The translations under genes were made by a program, and so were the position numbers. A DNA stretch of 64,000 bases from contig JBFGEG010000002.1 in the NCBI GenBank assembly GCA_041580235.1, positions 1-64,000 on the forward strand, written 5' to 3'. The DNA comes from JADFOJ01 sp041580235 (lineage in GTDB: Bacteria > Planctomycetota > Phycisphaerae > Phycisphaerales > SM1A02). Shown piece by piece: positions 41,463 to 51,129 of this stretch. A model generated the notes under the pieces. It was not told the DNA's origin and ran no database searches. It saw only the letters and a list, made by a program, of their open reading frames with translations. The number at the start of each line of letters is the position of its first letter. The stretch's first letter is position 1.

Positions 41463-44306
41463 ATGCGACTTTCAGCCACCTTTGCCCTCGCCGCCGTTCT
41501 CTTCTTTCTCTCCGGTGCGCTGGGGCTCGGGTACGAGCTCGTGTGGATTCACAAGGCGTCCCTGTTGGTCGGGGCGACCCAGATTGCCCTGGCGACCGTC
41601 TTGACCAGCTTCTTTCTGGGACTTGGGCTGGGCAGCCTGTTCGTGGGCCGCTACCTGCGCAGCCGCCGGTGGTCGCCGCTGTTCGTGTACGGCCTCTTCG
41701 AAATCGCCATCGGCTGCTTTGCCCTGGTGTTTCCGGCCCTGTTCGACGGCGTCGAGGTCGTGTACAGCGCGCTGTACCCGCTGTTCGACGCCTTTGGCTC
41801 CGGGCTCTTCGTCCTTCGCTTCGGGCTTCTGTTCATCCTCTTTCTCGTGCCGACGTTCTTCATGGGAGGCACGCTACCGCTGCTGCTGGACGGCCTCGTG
41901 GCCAGAGACCGCGTGATCGGCGCCCTGACGAGCTTTCTCTACGGGCTCAACATCCTCGGCGCCGTCGCGGGCGTGCTCGCCACGAGCTACTTTGCGATCC
42001 CCGGCCTGGGGATGAGCGGCACGAGCCAGGTCGCGGGGTTCTGCAACCTGGCCATCGGCGTGGTCGCCCTGGTCGCCTTTCGAGGCCTCGCTCCGCTGCA
42101 TCGACCCGCGGGCGCCGCGCCGGCCCCGCCCGGCGTGTACTTCGCGGGGCTGAGCTTCGTCTCCGGCCTGGCCGCCATCGGCTACCAGGTCCTGTGGGCC
42201 CGGTACTTCAGCCTGTTCAGCCAGGCGAACGTGCACGTGACCGCGGTGCTCCTGACGACCTTTCTCGCGGCGCTGGCGGTGGGCAGCATGGTCCTCGCGC
42301 CCGTGCTCCGGAGCCGCATCCACCCGCTTCGCATTTTAATCTATCTGCAGCCGCTGGTTCCCATCCTGGCCTTCACCTGCTTCGAGCTGTGGCGGTTCGC
42401 GCGATTCGACTTCAAGATCCTGGATGACTTCGAGGCGGTGCCACGCTGGTCCTTCTGGAGCGAGACCGTCGACGTCATCTTCATCGCGCCGCTGATCGGG
42501 GTGAGCCTCGTCATCTTCCTGCCGGTCGCACTGCTCGGCACGGGGCTGCCGGTCATCATCGCCGCCGCCACTGACAAGGCGGGAGCACTGCGGTCGACGG
42601 CGGGGAGCCTCGTCTTCTTCAACACGCTGGGCTCGAGCGCGGGAGGATTCGCCGCCGGTTACATTCTGCTTCCGGGCCTGGGACTCACCGGCGCCTTCGC
42701 CGTGCTGGCCGTTGTCTCGGTCGGGATCTCCGTGGCGGCCCAGTGGCGGCTGGGACTTGACGCGGGCCTGACGCGACGACGGTTCCTGCAACCCGGCTAT
42801 GTCCCGGCCATCGTGGCCCTGCTCTTTGTCGGCGTCTGGAGCCAGGACGACGTGACGCGTCGGACGCTGCAGGAATTCAGCCGCGGGGTCCTGTTCGACG
42901 AGGACGCCCTGATTGCGATCGAGGAGGGTCCGCTCACGACGGCGTATGTCTTCGACGGTCCTTACAGCCGGAGCCTGGGGTCGGGCCGCGTGCGTCTCGC
43001 GACGGCCCTTCGCTATCATCTGGCGCCGCAGAACCTCCAGGGGTTCGTCCCCGCGTTCTTCTACCCGCGAGAGGGATGGCCCGAGTCGATCCTGGGCATC
43101 GCACTGGGGTCCGGCCAGACGTTCGGGGCGCTGCTGCCCACCCCGCTGCAGCGTATGGACATCGTGGACATTTCGGAGGAGGTCGTGACGCTCGCCTTCG
43201 AGCACTTCGCCCGTTTCAACCACGGGCTGGGCCAGGACGACCGGGTCACGATTCATCTCGATGACGGCAGACACTTCGTGTCTCGCGCCCGGCAGGAGTC
43301 CTACGACATCGTTTCGCTCGAGCCGCCGCCCCCGACCGATGAGGGCGTCTACCGCCTGTACTCGCTGGAGTTTTATCAGCGGGTGCGCGAGGTGCTGCGC
43401 GACGGGGGCATGCTCGCCCAGTGGCTGCCCGTCTACCTGGTGACGCCCGAAGATCTGCGGGGCATGATCAAGACCCAGGCTCTGGTGTTCCCCTACACGT
43501 TCGTGGTTCAGGCGGGTCCGAGAGACTTCGTGATTCTGAGCATGAAGTGCGAATCCCCTCCGCGTTTGCGGACGGCCTGGGTCGATGGGCGGGCCGAGGT
43601 CTTCCGCGACGTGCTGCGACGCAAGCCGATGCGCTGGGCCGGGGACCAGGAGAACTTCTCGGCGTCGCTCGACGCGGTGCTGGCGCTGCTGATCACGGGT
43701 CCCGACGACATCGCGCGGATGGAGGCGTCGTGTCTCCACACCGAGGACGACCAGCGACTGAGCTACTCCAGCGGCGATCGGGCGCTGATGCGCCGCTATC
43801 TCGGGCAGGGGCTGGATCGGCTGTCCTTCGCCGCCCTGCCCGTGACGCCCTTCGACAATCTTCAGCAGTACTTCGTGGATCCGATCCCCGTCGGGGAGCT
43901 GGAGGAGCTTCGAGCCGAGGCATTGTCTCAGTTCGGTGTCGTTGCCCCCCGGCGTCTGGCCGCGGCGAAGGGCAGCTTCGTGATCACGACCGATCCGCAG
44001 ATCAAGGCGAGGACGGCACTGACCGTGGCCGAGATCTACGCGGGCGGCCACCGGATCGACGAGGCCCTGATCTGGCTCGGCAAGGCAGTAGACTCCGATC
44101 CCGTGCTTGGCGATGCCGACAGCCTCGAGACGACGCGCCGATTGGTCCGCAGTCAGTGCGTGGTCTTCGGCGACAAGATCCGCGAGTGGATCGCGGCCCG
44201 GCCGGACGATCAACGGGCGGCGCCGCTGGTCGAGGCAGCCGCCGAGACGCTGCGCGGCTGCGACGAGCGTGAGGCCGCGCGCCGATCGCGATATCTCTGG
44301 TGGTGA
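41463..44306 (+). CDS. Membrane protein fused to spermidine-synthase-like domain
   Basis: A 947-residue protein. The first part has about fourteen transmembrane helices (for example LSGALGLGYELVWIHKASLL), matching the fused MFS/spermidine synthase family. Residues about 540-700 are a spermidine-synthase-like Rossmann domain (DISEEVVTLAFEHF, HLDDGRHFVSRARQESYDIV). The usual catalytic DxD region reads SLEPPPPTDEG, so it may not make spermidine. The C-terminus has a short TPR-like segment. ATG 41463 begins the helix; ATG 41424 is upstream and open but less likely. Confidence 0.8.
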   Translation: MRLSATFALAAVLFFLSGALGLGYELVWIHKASLLVGATQIALATVLTSFFLGLGLGSLFVGRYLRSRRWSPLFVYGLFEIAIGCFALVFPALFDGVEVVYSALYPLFDAFGSGLFVLRFGLLFILFLVPTFFMGGTLPLLLDGLVARDRVIGALTSFLYGLNILGAVAGVLATSYFAIPGLGMSGTSQVAGFCNLAIGVVALVAFRGLAPLHRPAGAAPAPPGVYFAGLSFVSGLAAIGYQVLWARYFSLFSQANVHVTAVLLTTFLAALAVGSMVLAPVLRSRIHPLRILIYLQPLVPILAFTCFELWRFARFDFKILDDFEAVPRWSFWSETVDVIFIAPLIGVSLVIFLPVALLGTGLPVIIAAATDKAGALRSTAGSLVFFNTLGSSAGGFAAGYILLPGLGLTGAFAVLAVVSVGISVAAQWRLGLDAGLTRRRFLQPGYVPAIVALLFVGVWSQDDVTRRTLQEFSRGVLFDEDALIAIEEGPLTTAYVFDGPYSRSLGSGRVRLATALRYHLAPQNLQGFVPAFFYPREGWPESILGIALGSGQTFGALLPTPLQRMDIVDISEEVVTLAFEHFARFNHGLGQDDRVTIHLDDGRHFVSRARQESYDIVSLEPPPPTDEGVYRLYSLEFYQRVREVLRDGGMLAQWLPVYLVTPEDLRGMIKTQALVFPYTFVVQAGPRDFVILSMKCESPPRLRTAWVDGRAEVFRDVLRRKPMRWAGDQENFSASLDAVLALLITGPDDIARMEASCLHTEDDQRLSYSSGDRALMRRYLGQGLDRLSFAALPVTPFDNLQQYFVDPIPVGELEELRAEALSQFGVVAPRRLAAAKGSFVITTDPQIKARTALTVAEIYAGGHRIDEALIWLGKAVDSDPVLGDADSLETTRRLVRSQCVVFGDKIREWIAARPDDQRAAPLVEAAAETLRGCDEREAARRSRYLWW

Positions 44307-44459
44307 CGCCTCTCGAGCGAGTTATCGCCACCGCGATCGAGGTCGATCGCCCGCCTCTCTCGTGAAGCGGTCGCGATCTGCCGATAGCCCCCTGGAGACC
44401 GGTGACGCGACGGCGAGGCCTGCCGTCGAGCCGCGCGTCCGGGACGAGGGGAACCAGCA

Positions 44460-45845
44460 ATGAAGTCGACGTGGTGGACGGGCGTCGCTGCCGTGGCAGC
44501 GGTACTGATCATGACTCCCGGCGGACTTGGCGACGTCGCCCCGGAGAACCCCGACGGGCGGCTTCGGGCCCGGGTGGCCGAGCTGGAAGCCAAGAGCGCC
44601 CGCGACGACTCGCGGATCGCCGAGCTCGAAACACGGCTGTCGTCGCTCGAGGACGACGGCGGTGAGCATTGGATCACCCGGCAACGCGCCGACGAGATCC
44701 GCGGTCTGGTCGCGGACGTCCTGGCCGACGCGGACACTCGATCGAGCCTGCTGGGCGGCATGACCGCCGGCTATGACGACGGGGCCGTGATCGCCAGCGA
44801 CGACGGCAACTGGCTGCTGCGGACGAACTTCTACCTTCAGGAGCGCTTTCTCCTGAACTCGCAGAGCAACAGCCCCGGCGACGGAACCGTCATGGGCTTC
44901 GAGAACGCCCGCTCCAAGATCCTGCTCAGCGGCAACGTCGTCAGCCCCGAGTGGTTCTACTCCCTGGAGATCGAGCTGTCAGGCATCAACGCGGGACTGC
45001 CCAACGGTGATTCACGGACGGGCCTGCTCGATGCCTTTGCCGGGTACGACCTCGGCAACGGATGGAAGATCGCGGCCGGGACGTTCAAGATTCCCCTGCT
45101 TCGCGAGGAGCTGATCGACACCCGCTTCCAGCAGGCCGTGGAGCGTTCCGTGGTGAACTATGTCTACACCGGCGGACGCACCGACGGCTTCATCGCCGAG
45201 TACTACGGCGAGAAGATCCACTTCCTGGGCTCCTTCAACAACGGCATGAACGACGTGCTCTACGGGGGCACGGTCGTGACCGGCGGCACTTCGCCCATCA
45301 GCTCGACCACCGCGGACTTCGCCATCTCCTCTCGCTTCGAGTGGTTGTTCGAGGGAGAGTGGGACCAGTTCAGGGGTTTCACGAGCCCCCAGGGCGCCAA
45401 GCGGGCCATGATGCTCGGCGGCGCGATCCATCTCCAGACCGCCGATGACAACATCGATCTCCTGGTGCTCACCGTCGACTTCACGGCGAAGTTCAACGGG
45501 GCCAACGCCTTCGGATCGCTCATCTACACGAGGGCCGACACTCCGGGCGCCGACGCGTCGCCGCTGGCACTCGTCCTGCAGGGCGGCTACTACTTCACTG
45601 AGGACTGGGAGGGCTTCGCCCGCTTCGAGTGGAGCGACACCGATACGCTGTCGCCGGACGATATTCTGATTCTCACGGCGGGCGCCACGTACTACCTCGC
45701 CGGGTCCCAGGCCAAGTGGACGACCGACATCGGCATCGGCTTCGACGCGGAGAACTTCTCGGTCCCCATCGCCGACTGGCGGGCCGACTCCGCGGGCAGC
45801 GACGGCCAGGTGGTGATCCGCAGCCAGTTGCAGCTCGCCTTCTGA
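44460..45845 (+). CDS. Phosphate-selective porin O/P-type porin
   Basis: A 461-residue protein. The signal peptide is followed by a short coiled coil (about 33-65, RARVAELEAKSARDDSRIAE), typical of trimer-forming OprP/OprO porins. A barrel then runs to a C-terminal LQLAF, with the closing aromatic residue. It would form a channel in the outer membrane, possibly for phosphate or phosphorylated compounds. It lies downstream of the spermidine-synthase fusion after 153 bp, same strand. Confidence 0.85.
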   Translation: MKSTWWTGVAAVAAVLIMTPGGLGDVAPENPDGRLRARVAELEAKSARDDSRIAELETRLSSLEDDGGEHWITRQRADEIRGLVADVLADADTRSSLLGGMTAGYDDGAVIASDDGNWLLRTNFYLQERFLLNSQSNSPGDGTVMGFENARSKILLSGNVVSPEWFYSLEIELSGINAGLPNGDSRTGLLDAFAGYDLGNGWKIAAGTFKIPLLREELIDTRFQQAVERSVVNYVYTGGRTDGFIAEYYGEKIHFLGSFNNGMNDVLYGGTVVTGGTSPISSTTADFAISSRFEWLFEGEWDQFRGFTSPQGAKRAMMLGGAIHLQTADDNIDLLVLTVDFTAKFNGANAFGSLIYTRADTPGADASPLALVLQGGYYFTEDWEGFARFEWSDTDTLSPDDILILTAGATYYLAGSQAKWTTDIGIGFDAENFSVPIADWRADSAGSDGQVVIRSQLQLAF

Positions 45846-45852
45846 GTCGCGG

Positions 45853-46638
45853 TCAGGCCGTCCTCGCCACGACCAGGACGTCGAAGCTTTCGTCCAGCTC
45901 CGACGGATCGCCAACGGGAAAGGCGTACGCCGCACCGTCGCCGTCGACGGCGTCCGGAACTCTGCGGTACACGTCAGTCGTCGTGAACCCCGCCTCGACC
46001 ATTGCGTCCCTCAGCTCGGGGACGCCCCAGAGCCTCCAGTGGTACACGAAGGCGTCGCGAAGCTCCTGCTCCACCTCGCCGTCCCGGAGAACCTGAAAGT
46101 GCAACGCATTGACGACGCGGCCGGTCATCGGATCCGCCTCGCGCTGCTCCCAGACATGCCGCACGGTGCGGCCGCCGGGGGCCGGGTGGTCGCGCCTGGT
46201 CGAGCCCATCGCGTAGGCCGACTCGCCGCCGTAGATGTCACAGGCGAAGATGCCTCCGGCGTCGAGACGCCGGTGAACGTGGCCAAGGTACGCAAGCAGC
46301 GCCGGCCGGTCATGCCACTCTCCGATCGAGAAGTTACCGGCATAAATGACCTCGACGTGGTGACGGTCGGCCGACGTGTCACGCACCACGTCGCCGTGCA
46401 CGATCTCGATCGCGTCGCCGAGGCCGGCCCGGCCCAGCGGCTCGTCATCGTGATCCACGGCGATCGCCCGTCCTCCCTCGACCCGCCGCACCCACTCGGC
46501 CGAGAGAGCCGCCGTCCCGCAGAAGTCCTCGCCGAGGATCCGCGGCCGGCCCCCGTGGATCGCCCGCAACAGCTCGACCAGCTCCGGCGGCGACTGGACG
46601 CACAGCTCGTAGAGCTCGTACCGGTCGAAGGGCGTCAC
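45853..46638 (-). CDS. Class I SAM-dependent methyltransferase
   Basis: A 261-residue protein with a Rossmann methyltransferase fold: ILGEDFCGTAALSAEW (motif I), AIAVDHDDEPL (acidic motif II) and VEVIYAGNFSIGEW (motif III). The substrate is unknown. GTG 46638 overlaps the aceA stop (GTGA), so it is co-translated with the glyoxylate-shunt genes. That link is unusual and may point to a methylation connected to acetate or fatty-acid use. Confidence 0.8.
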   Translation of the reverse strand: MTPFDRYELYELCVQSPPELVELLRAIHGGRPRILGEDFCGTAALSAEWVRRVEGGRAIAVDHDDEPLGRAGLGDAIEIVHGDVVRDTSADRHHVEVIYAGNFSIGEWHDRPALLAYLGHVHRRLDAGGIFACDIYGGESAYAMGSTRRDHPAPGGRTVRHVWEQREADPMTGRVVNALHFQVLRDGEVEQELRDAFVYHWRLWGVPELRDAMVEAGFTTTDVYRRVPDAVDGDGAAYAFPVGDPSELDESFDVLVVARTA

Positions 46639-48905
46639 CGCGACTTCAACGGTTGCTTGCAGATCAGGCCCCGCAGGTCCTCCCCGCCGGGGTGAAGCAG
46701 CGCCTTGATACGCGCCGGCTCGACGTTTGCGACGATGATGTCGCCGACCTCGTCGTGCACGTCGCTGAAGATGCCCTGGGACTTCATCTTCTGGGTCTGG
46801 TAACGGTTGTCATCGGTGGGGCTCACGTAGTGCACGGAGACGACCTTGTACCGGTGAATGAGATACAGGTGGATCAGCGTCATGAGGCGCTTCTTGCGGA
46901 GGGCCGGATCGAAGGTGTTCTGGTCGCGGACCGAGAGGATGGTCCGGTCGCGCCGGTCCTGGATCGTGGCGAAGATGACGCTGGCCAGCGTGTCGTCGGC
47001 GTCGTTGACGACACGCAGCTCCAGGAGCTCGGCCCCCGCCCGGTGCGGACGCAAGGCAACCCGAAGGGCCGACGGCAGGTCGTAGTGCTGCCTCCAGATC
47101 TCCAGCCACTCCTCCAGCAGCCTGGTGGGCACCTCGATCTGGACAAGATGCTGAAACTGCGTGGAGCCCTTGCCCATCGCCTTGGTGGACGCGGTGCGTC
47201 CCGTCGAGGCCATCAGGGCCGCGTCGGCGCGGGGCCCGCCCACGAGCGTCTGGGGCGTCCGGTAGGGCGAGTCGAGGAGTCTGAACTTCCTCTGCAGCCG
47301 CACGAGCGCAAGCACTCCGTCCTGCCGCAGGGCCGTCGCGAACTCCTCACCGGCCAGTCCGTCAATCTGGTGGCCGCCGTAGGTGATGAAGTTGAAGACG
47401 AACCCCAGCTTGCCGAGCTCCTCGGGAAACCGGGCGATCTCCTCGTCCGCCATGCCGGTCGTGTCCCAGTTGAACGACGGTGACAGGTTGTAGGCCAGCA
47501 GCCTGTCGGGGAAGTCGTCATGGATCGCCTCGGCGAACCTCCGGGCGTCGGCCAGGTCCGCCGTCTTGGTCTCCATCCACAGGAGGTCGGCGAACGGCGC
47601 CGCCGCGAGAGACCGGGCGATCGCGTAGTCGATGCCACCCTCGATCTGGTAGTAACCCTCAGTCGTCTTGGCGAGCTCACAGTCCCAGATGATGTTGATC
47701 CCCAGTGATTTTGCCCTGTTCCGGGCGTCGTGGAAGGACGCCCGCGTGGCGAAGCCCAGCCACTCGTCGGCGCTCATCTCGAAGCTCTCGCCCTCGTCGC
47801 GGCGGAACTCGATGACGTCGGCGACCGCCTGGGCGTAGGTCTTGAGACCGGCCTCGGCCTGCCAGGCCTCGAGGTAACGGGTCCCGATGGTGTCGAGCAC
47901 CGCTTCCGGGCTCGAGTCCGGCGTCTCCTTGAGTGTCCGGGCCCCCTCCTCCATGAGCGAGATGATCCCCGCCCGATCGAGCCAGGCGATTGCCTCGTCG
48001 TACTCGGGCTCGGACAACTCGAACATGAGGTGACCGCGGATGTCCTCGATACCCAGCTCGAAAAACTTCCTCAGCACGGTGAGATACCCGATCTTGTAGC
48101 TGGGCAGCTCGACGTTTGTCGCTCCGAGAATGAACGGGTGATCGCGCTCGTCACCGCGCCCTTCCAGAAACGTCGCCGACTCCGCGTCGGTTCTGGCCAC
48201 GATGATCCCCGGCACGTTCATGATGTCGAGCTGGAAACGGGCGGCGTTCAGCCGGCTGATCTGCTCGCTGGAGCTGACCAGCACCTTGCCGCCCTGATGA
48301 CCGCACTTCTTGACACCGGGCTTCTGATCCTCGATGTGATAGCCGGGGACGCCCGCCTCGACGAACCTGCGAATCAGGTTCCGGACGTGGGCATCACCCC
48401 CATGGCCCGTGTCCGCATCGGCGATGATGAACGGCCGGTAGTCGATCTCCGGTGAGGCCGCGCGCTGCTTTTCGGTCATTCTCGCGCGGGCGAAGCGCTG
48501 ATTCCGGTCCGCCGTGAGCAGCGCGCGCACCAGCGGCGCCGCCTCGTCGGGCACCTGGCTCAACGGGTAGCTGGCGAGGTCGGGGCCGGGATCCTCCGAG
48601 ACCGATCCCTTGGCGGACGTGGCCCACCCGCCAAGGTAGATCGCCTCGATTCCGGCCCGCTTCATGGCGACGGCCTGCCCCGGAGAGTATGGCCCGAAGG
48701 TCGTGATCGCCGCGCGCTGCTCGAACAGCTCGCGCAACCGAGTGTGAAACGCCTCGGCCGCCTGTCGGGCGATCGGGTAGTCGTTGGGGATCGTGCCCCG
48801 TTGCTCGACGACCTGACGCGGCGCGTACAGCCGCACGATGCCCTCGAATCGTGGGCTCGCAAACCAGCGGGCGACCTCGGCGACCTCTTGCTCCGGGGGC
48901 TTCAT
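46635..48905 (-). CDS. aceA: Isocitrate lyase, long form
   Basis: A 756-residue enzyme splitting isocitrate into glyoxylate and succinate. The active-site segment KKCGHQGGK with catalytic C201 is intact, as are IADADTGHGGDAHVRN and the metal-site acidic residues. At 756 residues it is the long form (as in mycobacterial AceA2), about 300 more than the short enzyme, with the extra part mostly C-terminal. It overlaps aceB's stop by ATGA at 48902-48905. Confidence 0.93.
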   Translation of the reverse strand: MKPPEQEVAEVARWFASPRFEGIVRLYAPRQVVEQRGTIPNDYPIARQAAEAFHTRLRELFEQRAAITTFGPYSPGQAVAMKRAGIEAIYLGGWATSAKGSVSEDPGPDLASYPLSQVPDEAAPLVRALLTADRNQRFARARMTEKQRAASPEIDYRPFIIADADTGHGGDAHVRNLIRRFVEAGVPGYHIEDQKPGVKKCGHQGGKVLVSSSEQISRLNAARFQLDIMNVPGIIVARTDAESATFLEGRGDERDHPFILGATNVELPSYKIGYLTVLRKFFELGIEDIRGHLMFELSEPEYDEAIAWLDRAGIISLMEEGARTLKETPDSSPEAVLDTIGTRYLEAWQAEAGLKTYAQAVADVIEFRRDEGESFEMSADEWLGFATRASFHDARNRAKSLGINIIWDCELAKTTEGYYQIEGGIDYAIARSLAAAPFADLLWMETKTADLADARRFAEAIHDDFPDRLLAYNLSPSFNWDTTGMADEEIARFPEELGKLGFVFNFITYGGHQIDGLAGEEFATALRQDGVLALVRLQRKFRLLDSPYRTPQTLVGGPRADAALMASTGRTASTKAMGKGSTQFQHLVQIEVPTRLLEEWLEIWRQHYDLPSALRVALRPHRAGAELLELRVVNDADDTLASVIFATIQDRRDRTILSVRDQNTFDPALRKKRLMTLIHLYLIHRYKVVSVHYVSPTDDNRYQTQKMKSQGIFSDVHDEVGDIIVANVEPARIKALLHPGGEDLRGLICKQPLKSR

Positions 48906-50839
48906 CGTGCGCTCCGGGGTTCGGGGGAACTCGCGGCATCGAAATCGAGGTTTTCCGTGATCCTCGTGCCGTCGCGGCGGAACGCATCGGTGAACTGTCG
49001 CAGCCGCGCCCCGGCCAGACCGAGGTCGTGGTTGTCGAGCGTGATGTTGAGCAGATCGATGTACCACGGCAGCTTGACGTCCGCCGCGACGTAGATCTCG
49101 ACGATCTGCCGGACGATTGGCAGCGTCGTCGTCTTGGAATCGTCGTGCACGTTGCGGTCGCTGGCTTCCAGGAGCTTGCGGAACTCCTCCTCCAGCAACT
49201 GCTTGAACAGGTCCGCCGTGAACGCATCCCCCGCTTTCACGCCCGTCTCGTCGTCGTCGTGCGTGAGCGTGGCGGTCTTGTGCAGCCACTCCCAGAGGAT
49301 GCTGAGGCGGATCTCGCCGGTGGCCATGTCCTCCATCAGGTACAGGACATCATCGTCCTCGAAGAAGTCCGCCGGCTTGAGCGCGGCCGCCTGGAAGCCC
49401 TGCTCGAAGGCGTTGCCGTACTGCAGGGCGACGCTGAGGAGATCGCGGGCGCCGCGGACGGTGCGCGGCGCCGGCTCCAGAAGCGTCAGACCGTCGGCGT
49501 CGGCCTGGGTGTACGTGAGGGCGGGGAAGCTCCGGTGAAGCTGGTTGTCCTGGCCCACCTCTTGCCACACGGGCCGGACGATGTGCACCATCTTCCAGTG
49601 CGCGACCCACTTGCCGCTGGCGCCTTCGCGCTGCTCGCGTTGGGCGCCGGCCACGGCTTTCGCCATGCTCTCAGCGACGCCCTTCTCCGAGCCGACGGGG
49701 ATGTTGGGTTCCATGCCGCCCTGCCACAGCGCGCACCGGCCGTCGCGGTCGGGCGTGTTGACGGCCCGCCGGACGCGGTCCTCGTAGTTGCGCATGTAGC
49801 CGTAGGTCATGACGATCGCGTCGATGTTGGGATTGACGAACGCCGAATCCCACGCCATCGCATCGGCGACGCTGTTGATGTAGTCCCAGCGGCCCGTGTT
49901 GTAGCCTACGAAGTGCAATCCGAGAGCGGCCCGGATCTCCATGAGCTGGAAGGAAGCCTCCAGCTGCTCGACCAGGACATAGGTCTTGATCGTACCGAGA
50001 GGTAGTCCGAGGTGTGCCTCGAGCGCCGAGAGCATCTCGTTCCACAGCGCCGCCTCCTCGGCCGTCTGGATCTTCGGCAGATAGAGCACGATGGACGAGC
50101 CGCGGCGACGCAGCGACTCGTGGTTGCTCACCACGTAGAGGGTCGCGTCGACGATGGAGGCCGAGAATCCCCTCCCGTCGGCAAGGCGGACGTGCCGATC
50201 GTCCAGGTGCAGGCCGCGGGCGCGGTAGATCACCGTGGTGAAGCCGAGCTGCTCCGCCCAGTCGGCGATGATCGGGCGCCCGAAGAAGCTCTCCGCCCAC
50301 CGGTTCATCTCGCCGGACACCTGCTCCGCGGCATCCATGAACACCTGATCCCGGTCGATGGCGAGCTTGAGGTTCCGTTGATTGTCGAGGGACATGGTGG
50401 CCACCTGGCCCAGGGCGTCCTCCCCGTCGAACATCCAGCCGTCGGCGCCGGACAGCAGCGCGTAGGCCACGTTGCGGATGCTCCGCTCGGAGGGGACATT
50501 GGGCCTGGCCCCCGGCCCCGTGCCCTGGATCCACTGCCGCTGAAGGTCCGGCGGGATCTCGCTGCCGGCGAAGTCACCGGCCCTGGCCTCGGCCACCGTG
50601 ATGCCCGTCCGCCCGAGGCGGGCGTCGGGATCGAGAAACTCGAGGCGTCGCCGGTCGCGGGCGCGGGCCGCCCGCCGCTCGATCCGGGCCTGCATGAGGG
50701 CCTTGCGATCAGCGTCGAAGCGGGCCAGCTCGTTGAGCGCCGCCACCGCCTCGGCCGTGAAGATGTCCCCATAGGTGCTCACGAGGTCCCGACCGATTTC
50801 GAGCACGTGAGTGTCCCCGGATGCACGAACTGTGCTCAT
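48902..50839 (-). CDS. aceB: Malate synthase
   Basis: A 645-residue enzyme joining acetyl-CoA and glyoxylate to malate. Recognisable are the catalytic segment TIKTYVLVEQLEASFQLMEI and the GYNTGRWDYINSVADAM loop with the Arg that binds glyoxylate, plus the early PNVPSERSIRNVA. It heads the operon aceB-aceA-methyltransferase, completing the glyoxylate shunt. ATG 50839 has GGAGA upstream. Confidence 0.9.
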   Translation of the reverse strand: MSTVRASGDTHVLEIGRDLVSTYGDIFTAEAVAALNELARFDADRKALMQARIERRAARARDRRRLEFLDPDARLGRTGITVAEARAGDFAGSEIPPDLQRQWIQGTGPGARPNVPSERSIRNVAYALLSGADGWMFDGEDALGQVATMSLDNQRNLKLAIDRDQVFMDAAEQVSGEMNRWAESFFGRPIIADWAEQLGFTTVIYRARGLHLDDRHVRLADGRGFSASIVDATLYVVSNHESLRRRGSSIVLYLPKIQTAEEAALWNEMLSALEAHLGLPLGTIKTYVLVEQLEASFQLMEIRAALGLHFVGYNTGRWDYINSVADAMAWDSAFVNPNIDAIVMTYGYMRNYEDRVRRAVNTPDRDGRCALWQGGMEPNIPVGSEKGVAESMAKAVAGAQREQREGASGKWVAHWKMVHIVRPVWQEVGQDNQLHRSFPALTYTQADADGLTLLEPAPRTVRGARDLLSVALQYGNAFEQGFQAAALKPADFFEDDDVLYLMEDMATGEIRLSILWEWLHKTATLTHDDDETGVKAGDAFTADLFKQLLEEEFRKLLEASDRNVHDDSKTTTLPIVRQIVEIYVAADVKLPWYIDLLNITLDNHDLGLAGARLRQFTDAFRRDGTRITENLDFDAASSPEPRSAR

Positions 50840-50870
50840 GTGTCATCTCCCGACGCAGCCGCCGACGCCG

Positions 50871-50876
50871 AGTCTA
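50871..50876 (-). promoter_or_regulatory. -10 box TAGACT of the glyoxylate-shunt operon
   Basis: TAGACT on the minus strand gives a leader of about 25 nt before aceB, with GGAGA as ribosome-binding site. No repressor site was identified. Confidence 0.45.
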
Positions 50877-51011
50877 CCGCTGCCGCCGGTTGCGTCAATC
50901 GACCACGAGTCGCCCGGCCGGCGCCAGCGACGAATTCCGCGCGCAAATCCAGCGCGACACGACACATTCGCCGCGATCCGCGGTCACCAACCGGACGGAC
51001 TCCGCCGCCGA

Positions 51012-51017
51012 TATCAT
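51012..51017 (+). promoter_or_regulatory. -10 box TATCAT of tRNA-Arg(UCU)
   Basis: TATCAT starts 16 nt before the mature tRNA, the same spacing as at the other tRNA-Arg gene. Confidence 0.5.
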
Positions 51018-51027
51018 CAGGGCGTCA

Positions 51028-51101
51028 GCCCCGGTAGCTCAGCTGGATAGAGCGGCGGTCTTCTAAACCGCAGGTCGGACGTTCGAGTCGTCCCCGGGGC
51101 G
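51028..51101 (+). tRNA. tRNA-Arg, anticodon UCU
   Basis: A 74-nt cloverleaf. The acceptor stem is GCCCCGG/CCGGGGC with discriminator G. The anticodon stem is GCGGT/ACCGC with loop CTTCTAA (anticodon TCT). The T arm is GGACG-TTCGAGT-CGTCC. No CCA is encoded. It decodes AGA. No copies of its 3' half are found nearby. Confidence 0.95.
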
Positions 51102-51129
51102 TTCAGAGGGACTCGCATCCCTCACGTCG

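Noticed and set aside
42336..44213. 625-residue minus-strand frame opposite the spermidine-synthase fusion
   Set aside because: Low-complexity, His/Arg/Glu-rich translation, no start signal and no recognisable domain.
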